Below are positions 46,923 through 59,160 of a stretch of DNA of 64,000 bases, one piece after another (the stretch's first letter is position 1; the number at the start of each line of letters is the position of its first letter). Source of the DNA: Bretschneidera sinensis. Taxonomy: Eukaryota; Streptophyta; Magnoliopsida; Brassicales; Akaniaceae. Under the pieces are notes generated by a model. The model searched no databases, had not been told where the DNA came from, and saw only the letters and a program-made list of their open reading frames with translations. Where the stretch lies: contig CM043698.1 of the NCBI GenBank assembly GCA_023935145.1, forward strand, positions 60,302,001 to 60,366,000, written 5' to 3'. A program made the translations under genes and the position numbers.

Positions 46923-49397
46923 TTACAGCACAGATTTAATCAGTTCAGTTCTACCAGCATATGATAATGAGGAACCAGCCCATGCATTTATGTAAGCTGA
47001 AATCTTTTCAATCAGAGGAGAGAAATGGGTTGCATTCAATCTAGAGGAGGCTAAAGGAACCCCTAGGTATTTAAAAGGTAGACTACTTTCTTCAATACCA
47101 GTAATCCTTTTGATATCCCTCAGCTCAGCAGCAGAGACCCCAGCATGAAAAATGTTTAATTTGAGTAGACTTGGTTTTAGCCCAGAACAATCACTGAACA
47201 AGTTGACACACTTCATAATCCTGCCCACAGACCAAGCATCACCCCTAGCAAATAGAATTAGATCATCTGCAAAGGCTAGATGAGTTATCTTGAGCTTATC
47301 ACATTTTGGATGGTATCTGAAACCATCGTCTTCATTTAATCTGCCTAGAAGTCTAGATAAGTACTTGATAATAATCACAAATAAATAAGAGGAGTAAGGG
47401 TCACCTTGCCTAAGACCCCTTTTGCCCATAAAAAATCCATGCATGCTCCCATTGATGGATAGTGAGAAGGCAGTAGAGGTTACACATTCCATGACCCATC
47501 TTCTGAACTGATCAGGAAACTTAAGGCCAGCAAACAAACTGTTCAGAAATTCCCAATTCACAGTATCATAAGCTTTCCTAATATCTATCTTGATCATGCA
47601 CCTTGGAGATATTCTCTTCCTACTGTATTTTTTTAGTAGCTCTTGCACTAAGTAAATATTCTCTGCCATACTTCTAGCTTTAATGAAGGCTGCCTGAGCT
47701 GGATTGACAATGCTTTCCAAGCAGGGAGAAAGCCTGGAAGCAAGAATCTTTGATATGATCTTATACACCACATTGCAGCATGCTATAGGTCTAAAGTCCT
47801 CCACCTTAGTTGCTTGCTTGCTTTTGGGAATTAAGGCTAAGGAGGTATGATTAACCTGTTTCAGGAGCTTCCCATTCAGAAAGAATTCCTATACAGCCTC
47901 AATCACTTCTTGCTTGATGTCACCCCAAGCTTTCTTAAAGAACCTAGAAGTGTACCCATCCAGGCCAGGGGACTTATCCTCCCCTATACTCCAAAGAGCT
48001 TCCTTAATCTCCTCTTCAGTTACCTCTTTGACCAGCATAGCAGCTTGATTTTCTTGGACTTTGGGCCCTTCATCAATGACTGCCAAGTCTATAGGCTTAC
48101 ACACATTAGAAGAGCCAAGGAGATCCTTGTAGAACTTAAGAAACTCATCCACCACTTCTGCCTCAGATGTAGTCAGAGAACCATTAGAGGTTTCAACAGC
48201 AGCAATATGATTCTTACAGGTCTTCCTTCTCATCAAGGCATGGAAAAACTTAGAGCCCCTGTCACTGTTCAAAATAAATCTGCATTTGGCCTGTTGTGAG
48301 AGGAAGCTTCTCTCAGCTTCTGCAAGCTTAAAGGCTTTAAGTTTCTGAGCAACCACTCTACCTTGAAGCTCAGAATCAGTTGTGTTCTCATGAAGTTCCT
48401 CCTGCATTCTGTTAAGAGTCTGTGCTGCATCAAGTACCCTTGCAGAAATGTGACTAAAATGCCTCTCATTAAGAATTTTGAGATGGTATTTTAGAGATTT
48501 CAAATTTCTGCACAACTTGAACATTTTTGTCCCTCCCATAGATCTGCTCCAATTGGCTCTAACAGTGTCAAAGAACTTTTCATGTTCAGTCCACATATTG
48601 AAGAACTTAAAAGATCTCCTGCCCCCTTTTACTTTTTCCGGCAGATTTACAATACAAGGAAAGTGGTAAGAGAGGCACCCAGCAGGAAGAAACTTGGCCA
48701 AAGCACCAAACCCCTGCTGATACCAGACATTGTTCACCATTGCTCTATCCAACTTGCTCCAAATATGATTATTGGACCAAGTGTATAAGCACCCTGTAAA
48801 GTTTACATCAGACAGTCTAGTTTCCCTACAGCAGGAGGGGTCTCTAAGCTCATAATCTGTGACTGGCACGCCATTAGCTTTCTCATCTGCATTAAACACA
48901 TTATTGAAGTCCCCTAGCACAAGCCAAAGGACTATGTTCTCATAGCTAAAATTACATAAATTATCCCACAAAGGTCTTCTATCTACAATGGAGTTAAATC
49001 CATAAACAAAACTTACAACAAATTTTCTAGAATAGATTAAGCATGTTACATTACAATGAAACACTTGAGGGCTAGCTTCTAATACAAAAACACTAACCTT
49101 GGAGGGATCCCAAAGCACTACAATTCTGCCAGCAAGGTGAGCTCAGAAATTATTGAACTGTCTCCAAAGTCTGAACCTGTTACCCATGATTCTGCTCACT
49201 TTAACCTCATCTAGCTTAGACTCCAAAATACCCGTGATATCAATCCTGTTACTTCTCATGAGGTGTGCAACCCAATTGTGCTTCAAGGGTTTATGGAAAC
49301 CCCTGATGTTCCAGTAGGCAACTATCATTGGATGTGTAGGGAGGCTCTCCCTCCCTTCCCATCTTTTAAGGTCTACTAGCTTCCTTTTGTCCTTCAA
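46923..49397 (-). pseudogene. LINE ORF2: endonuclease and reverse transcriptase
   Basis: Begins near 49322 with MIVAYWNIRGFHKPLKHNWV, the start of the AP-like endonuclease that nicks target DNA. The endonuclease continues in 49118-47889 (WLVLGDFNNV, YTWSNNHIWSKLDRAMVN). A linker leads to the reverse transcriptase: DKSPGLDGYTSRFFKKAW near 47950, then VEDFRPIACCNVVYKIISKI, KAYDTVNWEFL, GLRQGDPYSSYLFV and the catalytic FADDLILFA (about 47804-47250). Breaks occur at about 49120-49143 and 47885. Family signatures are clear; exact residue numbering is uncertain because of the frame breaks. Confidence 0.85.
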
Positions 49398-49533
49398 CCA
49401 CAGTTGAGTCTGTCACTTTTTCAGCTTGCTTCTTCCCTATAACCACCTTAGGATTGAGTCTACATGAATGACCATCATGCCTTAGAACTTTGCAGCTAGA
49501 GCAATACTTTGGGAGATTTTCATAGGACACTTT

Positions 49534-49953
49534 CTATTCATAAATATTTCCACCAGGCATACAAACTGGAACAGAAAATTTGATTTTCTTAGCAACATCT
49601 ATCTCCACCAATAGTCTAGCATAGAAAATTCTGTCTTTGGTGATTGTTAGCTGATCAGCATACAAGGGCTTTCCTAGCTGGGTTCTAATTTTGCTAAGAC
49701 AATTGGCAGACCATAATTCTAAGGGAAGACCCTTCAATTGAATCCAAACTAGAATAATGCTTATCTCTTCATTGTCAAACAGAAAAAATTTTGGCATAGA
49801 CTTAAGAAGTAAAGGTTTACCATACACAGAGTAAGGCCCTTCTTGCAAGACTTTCATTCTTGCTTCAGGGTTATCAAACTTAAACACAATCCAGCCACTA
49901 TCATGGAATTGAGTTCTAATATTTACCTTCCAGGAGTCTGTAAGGAGTTTCAA
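49534..49953 (-). pseudogene. LINE ORF1 fragment (DUF4283-type)
   Basis: 139 open codons: GWIVFKFDNPEARMKVLQEG, PYSVYGKPLLLKSM, VWIQLKGLPLELWS and LTITKDRIFYARLLVEID. This is the DUF4283-type gag-like region preceding the zinc knuckle in plant L1-type LINEs. The sequence at 49533-49400 (cagctagagcaatactttgg and so on) continues the ORF with stops; a diverged CCHC region may be there but is not clear. The 5' end is cut at about 49965. Confidence 0.75.
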
Positions 49954-49967
49954 TGCTGTCCTCCCAG

Positions 49968-51597
49968 GTATGGTTTTGAAGATATGTTGGCTTATGCATT
50001 AAATGTTGCAGAAACCATTGATGTCGCCGATCTAACCTCATACTATGAGGCCATCAGTTCATCTGATTCAGACAAATGGCTCGTTGCGATGCATGAAGAG
50101 ATGGAATCTCTAAAGAAAAATAACACCTAGAAATTGGTCGAACCACCTAATGGTAAGAAAATTATCGGGTGTAAATGGATATTTAAGAAGAAGGAATGAG
50201 TCATAGGTGTTGAAGACACCAAGAATAAGGCATGATTAGTAGCGAAAGGCAATAGCCAGGTGGAGGGAGTTGATTTTAATGATGTTTTCTCTCCAGTTGT
50301 TAGACATACTCCTATTCGTGTCTTACTTGCTTTAGTTGCAATGCATAATTTGGAGTTGGAGCAACTTGATGTGAAAACTGCCTTTCTTCATGGTGATCTT
50401 AATAAACAAATCTATATACAGCAACCAGAAGGTTTTGAAGTTGAAGGCAAAGAAGATCATGTTTGTCTTCTAAAGAAATCCTTGTATGGACTCAAGCAGT
50501 CTCCACGCCTGTGGTATCGAAGGTTTGACTCTTTTATGCTGAGTATTGGATCTTCTAGATGCAAGTATGATAGTTGTGTCTACTATCAAAGACTTGATGA
50601 TGATATTTTCATATATTTGTTGCAATATGTTGATGACATGTTGATTGCAGCAAAGAACATATATGAAATTAATAGATTGAAATCTCAGCTAAATGATAAA
50701 TTTGAGATGAAAGACCTAGGCGCAGCAAAGAAAATTTTGGGAATGGAGATCAACAGAGACAGAGATGCAGGTAGATTATTTCTGTCACAACAGAAATATA
50801 TTGAGAAAGTCCTGAAACGTTTTGCTATACATGATGCTAAACCTGTGAGTACTCCTTTAGCTTCTCACTTTAGATTATCAACATCCATGTCACCACAGTC
50901 AGAAGATGAGATAATGTATATGTCTAGAGTTCCTTATTCTAGTGCAGTGGGAAATATTATGTATACAATGGTTTGCACTCGACTAGATATCTCATATATT
51001 GTCAGTGTAGTTAGCAGATATTTGTCCTGTCCAGGAAAAACTCATTGGCAAGCTGTCAAGTGGATTTTGAGATATTTGAAGGGTACTTCTACTACTTGTT
51101 TAGAATTCGGTAGAACTTCTGACAATCTAGCTGGATATGTTGATTCAGATTTTGCTGGTGATTTGGACAGGAAAAGATCAATTACAGGTTATGTATTTAC
51201 TATTGGGACTTGTGCAGTCAGTTGGAAAGCTATCTTGTAGCCGACAGTTGCATTGTCTACTACAGAGGCAGAATTTATGGCTGTTACAGAAGCTGCCAAA
51301 GAAGCCATTTGGTTAAGAGGTATACTTAATGAACTCAGTTTGGAAACAAATAAAATTGTAGTTTATTGTGACAGTCAGAGTGTTATACATTTGACGAAGG
51401 ATCAGATGCATCATGAGAGAACTAAACACATTGATGTGAGGAATCACTTTATTCGGGATATTGTGGCTCAATGTGATGTTATTGTAAGAAAGATTAGCAC
51501 TCTGAATAATCCTGCTGATATGTTGACAAAATCTCTTCCCATTGCCAAGTTCACTCACTGCATGGACTTGGTTGGTGTTACACAGCATTTGTATTAG
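49968..51597 (+). pseudogene. copia pol: reverse transcriptase and RNase H (element 1)
   Basis: Plus-strand Ty1/copia polyprotein from just before the reverse transcriptase (KWLVAMHEEMESLKKN) through the RNase H end ([15 protein letters not shown]). Landmarks: VFSPVVRHTPIRVLLALVA, LDVKTAFLHGDL, LYGLKQSPRLWYRRFD, catalytic YVDDML, GYVDSDFAGDLDRKRSITGY and [12 protein letters not shown]. In-frame stops occur at about 50128, 50198, 50233 and 51238. Gag, protease and integrase are missing because the element is cut at about 49967 against the LINE. Copy of an element related to, but distinct from, the one at 54838-57846. Confidence 0.9.
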
Positions 51598-51671
51598 ACC
51601 CTTAGGGGTTGTTTGGCACAGGTTGAAGCTTTTATTTTCACTATTGTCAAATTCAAGTCAAGGTGGAGATT

Positions 51672-52183
51672 TGTTGAATAATTGCCTTGAATTAGTGGTA
51701 GGCCAAATTGAGTCAAAAGTTGAGTCCACTTTTTTGCGTTATTTGTGGCTCAATTTGTGGCTTAATTTGTGGGTCAAAAGTAAAACTCACTTTAGACTAT
51801 GGTGGATGACAAAGTGGAAGACAAAGTTCACTTTGGTACAATTGGGAAACAAAATGATGAGCAACAAAATGATGAGCATCCATTGATGTTTGTCCTTTGG
51901 ACTTTTTGTGAGCCTATAAAAGGCATTCCAACATGAAGTATTCACATCAAGAAACATCAAGAAGAAAGAGGAGTTAAGAGAGAAATTATGAGATTGTATT
52001 TATTGGCTAAAGCCAATTTTGTAAACACTCTTTGTATAGTGAAATTTTGCCTGCTGGCCTCTGCCCGTGGACGTAAGCTTTAAGCCAAAACACGTAAATT
52101 TGATGTCTCCCTTTTTATCTTACTTTATTGTTTTGTGGTTATTACTATATCAAGTCACGATCCTGTCACGATCCATTCTAACA
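51672..52183 (+). repeat. 3' LTR of copia element 1
   Basis: Starts TGTTGAATAATTGCC after the polypurine tract aggtggagat (51661-51670) and ends ccattctaaca at 52183. A TATA-like cctataaaagg lies near 51914. The LTR abuts the pectate-lyase promoter copy B at exactly 52184. Confidence 0.85.
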
Positions 52184-54068
52184 AAATATGTCTGTTTTAG
52201 ATAGGTTTGTTTGTTTTTTTTTTTTCCTTCTTGGGGTGGATGTTTTGTGTGATTCATATGGTCAGACCAGGAATATTATCCTTCTTACTTTGGATTTTGG
52301 GATTACAGTTTTGATGAATACCATTAGCCAGATCTCAAGGGAACAAATTCCAGGTCTATGTGGAACAAGAAACAACTCGATTATTGGTAAGAAATTTCAA
52401 ACCTTTTTGCCCATTTAGCTCTCATGTTTTCTCTAAGTATTTATAATGAAATGTTGAGTGCAATCAATTGTTTGTTTCATGGGAATTTGAGATGGACATT
52501 GAAGCAAAAGATAAGCAATCTTCGAGCACTCTGGTCAACTGCATGCAATAAAATCTAATTACTATTCAATTAATAAAAAGAAGAAAATCTAATTACTAAT
52601 AGTAAGTTTAAGCATGCAATGCAACTTTCAACATACCATACTTTTTTTTATTGATTGAACATGATATTATTTAACTAAACTTGATTTCTTTACAAATAAT
52701 TTAAACTAGACCATAACCAGTTTAATTCAGATTTTTAATTGTAAAAAAATTAATAAATCAAGTAAACCATCTTTAATTCAGTTTTATAAGTTTTTCTTTA
52801 GCGATGTGGTTTTCATTGCCCTTTTTTCAAATGGCTTGAATTTCACTTTGAAATTGAACAAATCCGAACTAGGAACATATCTTTTTTATTTGATTAACAT
52901 TATTTTCTATTAGCAATCTCATTTTAGTTTCAATTGCCTTTTTTTTTTTTATAATCTTGAGTATAGTCCAAAAATTATATAAAAATAACAATATTCTGAT
53001 TTTGATCCGGACTATAGTTTCAATAGAAAAAAAATATGAAAATCCTCGTTATACCATACTAGAGTATGGTTTCCATTTTTTTTTTTACAAAAGAAATTAT
53101 TTGATAACAGAGATTATGTGTTCGATAACACCAATATGGCCCACTCTAGCGAAACGTGGGAATTGCAATGGAACCAGAAAAATCTACTAGTAATCTCGGA
53201 AAAATTAAATAGTAATTATTTAAAAAAAATTAAATACCAATGTTACTACTCAATTTTTTCATAATTGTTAGTGAATTTTCTTGGTTCCGTAGGAGTTACC
53301 ACGAAATCTAATCCGTGGTATCACAACTTTTAATGAAATAAAAAAGTGAAATGTTATTGGAACTCTAAAAGTTATTATTGTTTTGTTTTGGTACTTCAAC
53401 TTACAATAACGTCCCTGATTAAATTGTATTCTAAAAAACATTTAATTTTAATTAAAAACATTATTGTAAGTTAAATATAAAAATTATCAATAACACCACC
53501 CTAAAAGAAATAAAGATAAAACAGGATAATAGTATTTAAAAATTGTCAACTATAAATAGATCTTATTTCATTAAATTTTAAAAACTATTATCTGACAATT
53601 AATTCACAGGATTTTTTTAGAACAAATTATTAAATTCACTGGATTAATTGTCAGATAATAGTTTTTAAAATTTAATGTACCTCGGTCAATTAAAGACCTA
53701 ATATTAAGCTCATAAAACGACGACGAATAAGGAAGATGACATCGCTCCCGTACACTGCCGTGGACATCAGCCTGAAAGCAATGGCCGGTCAGGCCGAGGG
53801 TTTCGGCCGTTTCGCCATCGGCGGCCTCGTTGGTCCGCTGTACTTCGTTACCTCTCTCTCCGGTTAGCTCTCATGATACCTATATACTGTTTGATATTAT
53901 TGTCGTTTGTTTGGGTTTCATGTGATTTTTATTTAATTGGTCTCTATTATGGAGCCATTAATCATGATTAGTTTATGTTCTTTTGGGAAAGAATGAATAC
54001 ATGTATGTACTGTATAATATAAATCAACGCAATATTGGATTTGTATAGATAATCCATGTTTAACAATT
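52184..54068 (+). repeat. Promoter and exon-1 duplication, copy B
   Basis: Near-identical to 38027-39904. Its left edge coincides with the end of a copia LTR and its right edge (after taacaatt) with the start of another copia LTR. The visible limits are therefore set by copia insertions and the original duplicated block may have been larger. Confidence 0.9.
53736..53862 (+). pseudogene. Pectate-lyase-4-like exon 1, orphan copy
   Basis: Intact exon 1 copy, starting MTSLPYTAVDISLKAMAGQA with the conserved splice donor at 53863. No downstream exon follows, since the intron is cut by a copia LTR at 54069. It differs from copy A at two residues (QAEGFGRF rather than QVEGFGRF, and GPLYFVT rather than GPLHFVT). 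In both, copy B looks closer to what is recalled for the family. Confidence 0.85.
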
Positions 54069-54585
54069 TGTTAGAAAACAGATTACCGGGTCGAAGCTAA
54101 CACACAACTAAAGCGAAATAAGAAAAATAAAGATAAACAAGACACAAATATTTTACATGGAAAAACCCCGAACAAATTGGGGTAAAAAAAAACCACGGGC
54201 AAGTGTAGTAGGATTTCACTATTGTAAAATAGGGATTACTACAACTTCTCTCTGATTACAATGAGATAACAATTGTCTAATCTCTATTGTAGTAGGAGAA
54301 ACAACTCTCTCACAAGATCGGAAAAATATTACTTACAAAGAAGGAACAAATTTTCCTCTCTAAGTAGTAACTCTCACACTCTCTCTAACACACTTCTCTT
54401 GATTTTGTGATAGCTATACAAAATGAGAGCCATGAGTATTTACAGGCAAAATGAAATGTGCTAGTGGGTAGGTGCCGCCCACTTCCCTGCTGTTTTCTTT
54501 GACCTCAAAAGGTTGGTAGCAGCCCACTTAATTGCTGTTTTCTTTGACCCCAATAAAGGGTTGGTAGCAGCCCACTTCCCTGGCA
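54069..54585 (-). repeat. 3' LTR of copia element 2
   Basis: On the minus strand it starts TGCCAGGGAAGTGGG at 54585, after a polypurine tract (caagtgggagat), and ends ..TTTTCTAACA at 54069. Contains a repeated ggttggtagcagcccactt block near 54505 and 54560. Confidence 0.8.
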
Positions 54586-54837
54586 ATCTCCCACTTGAAG
54601 ACCGATTTCAATCTGTCTTCACATCTCGATCTATGTAGCAGATCTTTTGTAATCCTTCCATCCTTCCTCGCTTGCCAAATCCATGCTTGCTTACGTTTTC
54701 GCTAGACCGCATGAGGATCTACACCATTTAAACTTGTCAGTGTTGATTGGCTTGGTCATAACATCTGCTAGGTTCTCATCGGTGTGAATCTTCTGCATAT
54801 CCACACTACCTTCTTCCACTACTTCTCGAACGAAGTG

Positions 54838-57800
54838 ATACTAAACCCTTATGTGCTTTGTCCGTAAATGAAAAGCTGGATTCCTTGCAATGTGCAAGGC
54901 ACTCTGACTGTCACAAAACATAACAATCTTCTCCTGCTTGTGCCCGAGCTCTTCCAATAACCTTTGTATCAAAACTGCTTCCTTGCAAGCTTGTGTAGCC
55001 GCCATGTATTCTGCTTCCGTTGTAGATAGAGCCACAACTGTCTGCAGTTTAGAAACCCAGCTTACAGCTCCTCCTGCAAGTGTAAACACATAACCTGTAG
55101 TAGATTTGCTTTTATTGAGATCCCCTGCAAAATCTGAATCAACATAGCCTCGACAGTAAAATCTAATCCTCCGTAATATAATGCAGCATCTGAGGTTCCT
55201 CTGATGTATCTCAGAACCCTCTTCACAGTATTCCAATGCTCTCCACCAGGATTCGCCATAAATCGACTAACCACTCCCACTGCTTGTGCAATGTCTGGTC
55301 TTGTACAAATCATAGCAAACATTAAACTTCCCACTACTGATGCATACGGTACTCGAGATATCTCCCTCCTCTCTTCTTCATTGCTAGGACACATACTTGA
55401 GGATAACTTGAAATTAATAGGAAGTGGGGTAGAAATTGGCTTACTATCTTGCATGTTGAAACATCGCAAGATCTTGTTGAAGTAGTTCTTCTAGGAAAGC
55501 CAAATCTTCCTGTTATTTCTGTCTCGGTGAATCTGCATCCCTAGAATCTTGTTTGCTGGTCCCAAGACCTTCATATCAAACTCCCTAGCCAACTGTGCCT
55601 TCAATTTTTGGATTTGATCTCTGTTGGGGCCTGCTACCAACATGTCATCCACATACAACAACAAGATAATAAAATCATTATCACCATCAAACCTTTTGAA
55701 GTACGTACAATGGTATGAACTGAGTCTGTTGTATCCAAGGCTAATAATGAAGGAATCAAATCTCTTGTACCAACACTTCGGCGCCTGTTTGAGACCGTAT
55801 AGAGATTTGTTCAACCCGCAAACCAAGTTCTCCATTCCTGTTTCAGCAAAACCTTCTGGTTGGAGCATATAGATTTCTTCTTCAAGTTCTCCATGAAGAA
55901 ATGCAGTTTTCACATCCAACTGCTCCAGATGTAAGTCAAACGTAGCACACATAGCCAGGACTACTCTGATTGTTGTAAGCCGAACCACCGGGGAAAATAT
56001 CTCATTGAAATAAATACTTTCTTTCTGAGCGAATCCCTTTACCACCAATCTTGCACGAAACCATTCCACTTGATCATTGTTATCCCGCTTGATCTTGTAG
56101 ACCCATTTGTTACATATGGCTTTTCTCCCATGTGGCAATGGTACCAGTTCCCAAGTCTTGTTCTTGTGTAGAGCTTCAATTTCTTCCTGCATTGTTTCCA
56201 TCCACAAAGGCACATCTGAGTTACTTGTAGCTTCTTGGAAAGTTGAGGACTCTATATCCTCTGTTAAAAAACAGTATGCAACATTGTTCTCAGTGACAAA
56301 CTCCGAATGCCAAGCTGGTGGCCTTCTCTCACGAGTTGACCGGCGAGCTTCCAGAGCTTCGGACTCGACTGGTTCTTATACCTCGTGCTCTGGTGCTGCT
56401 TCAGTAGAAACTGGAGTTTCTTGTACCGAATTATTTTCCACCTGTATTGTTGTAGTCTCTGAAACCTCTTTCGATGTGCTATCGTCTTCATCTTTTTGAA
56501 GTAGTTGATCTTCTGCAAAGATCACATCCCTGCTGACAACAACCTTGTAAGTAGTGGGATCCCACAGGAGAGACTCCTTTACTCCGTCAGCATACCCCAA
56601 GAATATACACCTCCTAGATTTCGGATTCAACTTCGTTCTTTCTTGGACATTGTACATCACATACGCAGGACATCCAAAAGAATGTAAAGTAGAGTAGTCT
56701 GCTGGCTTACCAGTCCACATCTCCATCGGCGTCTTTAAATTAATTGTTGTTGATAGCGATCGATTTATCACATAACAGGTGGTTTTGACTGCTTCTGCCC
56801 AAAAAGAGTTGGGTTGACCTGCAGTCCTCAACATAGCTCTCATCCTTTCTATAAGAGTTCTATTCATCCGCTCTGCCACTCCATTTTGTTGAGGCGTGTA
56901 TGTGATTGTGAACTGTTGTTTGACACTTTCCCGCTTACAAAGAGCAAGAAACTCGCCGTCTGTGTACTCTCTTCCATTATCTGTCCTTAAGCGCTTGATC
57001 TTTTTCCCAGATTCAAGTTCCACCCGCGTTTTGAAGTCTTTGAATACCGAAAATACATCTGACTTCTTCTTGATTGGATACACCCAACATCTCCTGGAGT
57101 AATCATCAATAAAAACACAAAGTACTTTGCTCCTCCTAGGGACATTTCTGGTGACTCCCATGCATCAGAATGAATCAAGTCTAGAATGCATTTACTCCTA
57201 GCATCAGATCTGCTAAACTTCAATCTATGTTGCTTACTTGTAACACAATGCTCACAGAAATGTAGATTTACCGATTTGAGCCCTAGAAGTAGCTTTACGT
57301 CGGAGAGAATCTTCAAACCTCGTTCTGACATATGGCCTAGTTTGAGATGCCACATCATCGTCGACTCTTCTCCCTTGTTGGTTGATGCGACACACGCATC
57401 AGTTTCCTATAGTGTTTCTCCTTTAAGCATGAATAGATTTGCCGTAATCTTTTCTGCCTTCATAACCACAAGTTCACCTTTGACAATCTTCATGATCCCA
57501 TTTTCGACATGGGTCTTGCATCCAAAACTATCTATTTGCCCCAAAAACAATAGATTCTTTCTCAGACCATTTACATGTCGTACCTCCTGAATAGTTCGAA
57601 CCGTACCATCAAACATTTTTATCTTAATAGTACCAATACTAGCGATCTCCAAAGCATGATCATCACCCATGTGTACAGAACCTCCTGAGATTGGTTCATA
57701 TTTGTGGAACCATTCTCTCTGAGATGTCATGTGCCATGTTGCTCCTGAGTCTAGTAACCAGACGTCAGCGAACTATTTTCTGCCTCCAACTACCGTTGTT

Positions 57801-57846
57801 GACTCGCTATATAAAACTTCACCATCATCTGAGGCACTTGCCACAT
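54838..57846 (-). pseudogene. copia polyprotein: protease to RNase H (element 2)
   Basis: Minus-strand Ty1/copia polyprotein in normal order. Protease region WLLDSGATWHMTS near 57735; GAG-pre-integrase MWHLKLGHMSERGLKIL near 57355; integrase core VFIDDYSRRCWVYPI and the QQNGVAERMNRTLIERMRAM block (57160-56376); reverse transcriptase NKWVYKIKRDN, LDVKTAFLHGELEEE, LYGLKQAPKCWYKRFD, YVDDMLVAG (56213-55491); RNase [20 protein letters not shown] near 55020. Frame breaks at about 57407, 57060, 56360, 55490 and 55150 disable it. The element is cut at about 57846, so gag and the 5' LTR are absent. Confidence 0.9.
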
Positions 57847-58611
57847 TCAGGGTGTGAGAGAAATTTGAGCACCTTTGAATATGTAAAATTTATTTCACTT
57901 TCACAATTTAATACATCTCATCTTGTAAAACTGAAACTTATATATCGATAAAAAATTGATCTCGTAGATCGACACAAAAAAAGGAATAGGCTTGAACACA
58001 ACAGATTGAATGTTTTGGTTTATGTTAAGTACAACACTGCATTGAGAGAAAGAAGTATCAGAATAAGGCAACAAAAAACTGATCCTATATTGGTGGAGGA
58101 GATTGACTCTGATGATGAGTGGATAGCGGAGATAGAGTCATCTCTTCTCCCAAGTGATCCTTCTTGGCTTGAAGAAGAACAATTATTTGATGTTGATGCC
58201 ATTAGGACTGTGCCAATTGAACTTTTGCAGAGGGAGGAGACTCAGACACCTGCTCCTACAATAGAATGTGATTCTTTTGCCTGTGGATTATCAAACAAAC
58301 AAACACTTAAGACAAGGTCAAGTAAGTATGAAAAAAATATTATCATAGATGGTCACATATCTATGGAATCATTGGTCTCATTATCATATATTGTTATAAT
58401 GCACTAATGCTATATAACTTATGTAATTTGTTATGTAGGTCAAGAGAATCAAGATCGAAAAAGAGGCAAGCAAACTAGATAAGACCCAATTGTGGAAGTC
58501 ATATCACAAAATATGCCCCCAGGATTTCATTCAAGAACTTTTACTAGCGTAGATATGTTTGATGAAGATGATGATGATATTGATGAGAGTGCTTTAGAGC
58601 CCATTGAATGA
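57847..58611 (+). pseudogene. hAT transposase C-terminus (dimerisation domain)
   Basis: The last part of an hAT transposase: HSGCERNLSTFEY at 57845-57884, then after an intron-like gap KKRNRLEHNRLNVLVYVKYN (about 57976-58040), DPILVEEIDSDDEW and, after a second splice (donor gtaagt near 58321, acceptor tatgtag at 58438), a C-terminus ending in ESALEPIE-type residues and TGA at 58609-58611. One in-frame TAA remains near 58480, and the first junction is one base out of frame in an A run. The dimerisation domain normally holds transposase subunits together. It lies about 550 bases inside the right end of the hAT element, in the expected orientation. Confidence 0.85.
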
Positions 58612-59160
58612 TTTTGTTTGCTTTGCTATCTAATTTGTTGCTTTTAATAGATTTATGTATGTAAATTTGTTATACTAATGTAAGTGTGTAAACACTAAAC
58701 AGTAAACATTTGACACTTAACATTGTGTTATTTTTATGTTTGTTGGAATTTGGAACGTGTTTGTGTCTTGTGATGAATTGATTGGTCAATTTAAAAATTA
58801 GAATTTGGTTTTTGGAGTGTGATTTATGATTTATTGATGAAAGATGAGATGTATGTGAATTTGTTATATTATTGTAAGTGTGTAAACAACAACCACTTAA
58901 CATTGTGTTTATGATGTTAACGTGTGTTTGTGAAATATTTTGATAAATATTCATTCATAGGTCTTAAGTTAGTAAAGTTTATTGATAATTAATTAATTTA
59001 TATTATTTCAATTTTTTAGTATTTTTATAATTTAATTAATATTATTTTATTCAAAACGCTCCAACATTTCAAAAAGCTTATCCCCCAACGTCTCGGGGCT
59101 TATGCATCGTCTCGTTGAGGCAAAACACCTCGCTCAATGCCTTCGCCTCTGAAAACACTA

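Larger units (their letters stand above)
45861..49965 (-). mobile_element. L1-type LINE, degenerate, nearly full length
   Basis: Minus-strand non-LTR retrotransposon. Its 3' end carries a short A tail (T run on the plus strand near 45861-45868). In order it has a gag-like ORF1 (49953-49534), an endonuclease (49322 to about 48600), a reverse transcriptase (about 48100-46920) and a zf-RVT tail (46561-46118). Several frameshifts and stops (for example at 49118-49143 and 47885) make it inactive as read. No convincing target duplication was found, and its 5' end abuts a truncated copia at about 49966. Confidence 0.85.
42073..59160 (+). mobile_element. hAT element with nested insertions, about 17 kb
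   Basis: The left end CAGTGTTTAAAAAAGCGG and right end ..GAAAACACTA form the short terminal inverted repeat of plant hAT elements. Both are flanked by the identical 8-bp sequence gtttgggg (42065-42072, 59161-59168), the target-duplication length of hAT transposition. Subterminal DNA at both ends is G+C-rich with aggcg, gcccc and gcgtacgcc motifs. An hAT transposase C-terminus lies at 57847-58611 in the same orientation. The transposase N-terminus and DDE core are not seen. Between the ends lie an SLC35F-like exon, gypsy, LINE and copia sequences and a pectate-lyase promoter copy. Size reflects later insertions and rearrangement. Confidence 0.7.

Noticed and set aside
47847..48788. Plus-strand ORFs opposite the LINE
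   Set aside because: They are antisense shadows of the clearly recognisable minus-strand LINE ORF2.
58006..58407. A 133-codon ORF as a separate host gene
   Set aside because: Its first two thirds are the hAT transposase dimerisation region and the end is read-through into an intron with a GTAAGT donor.
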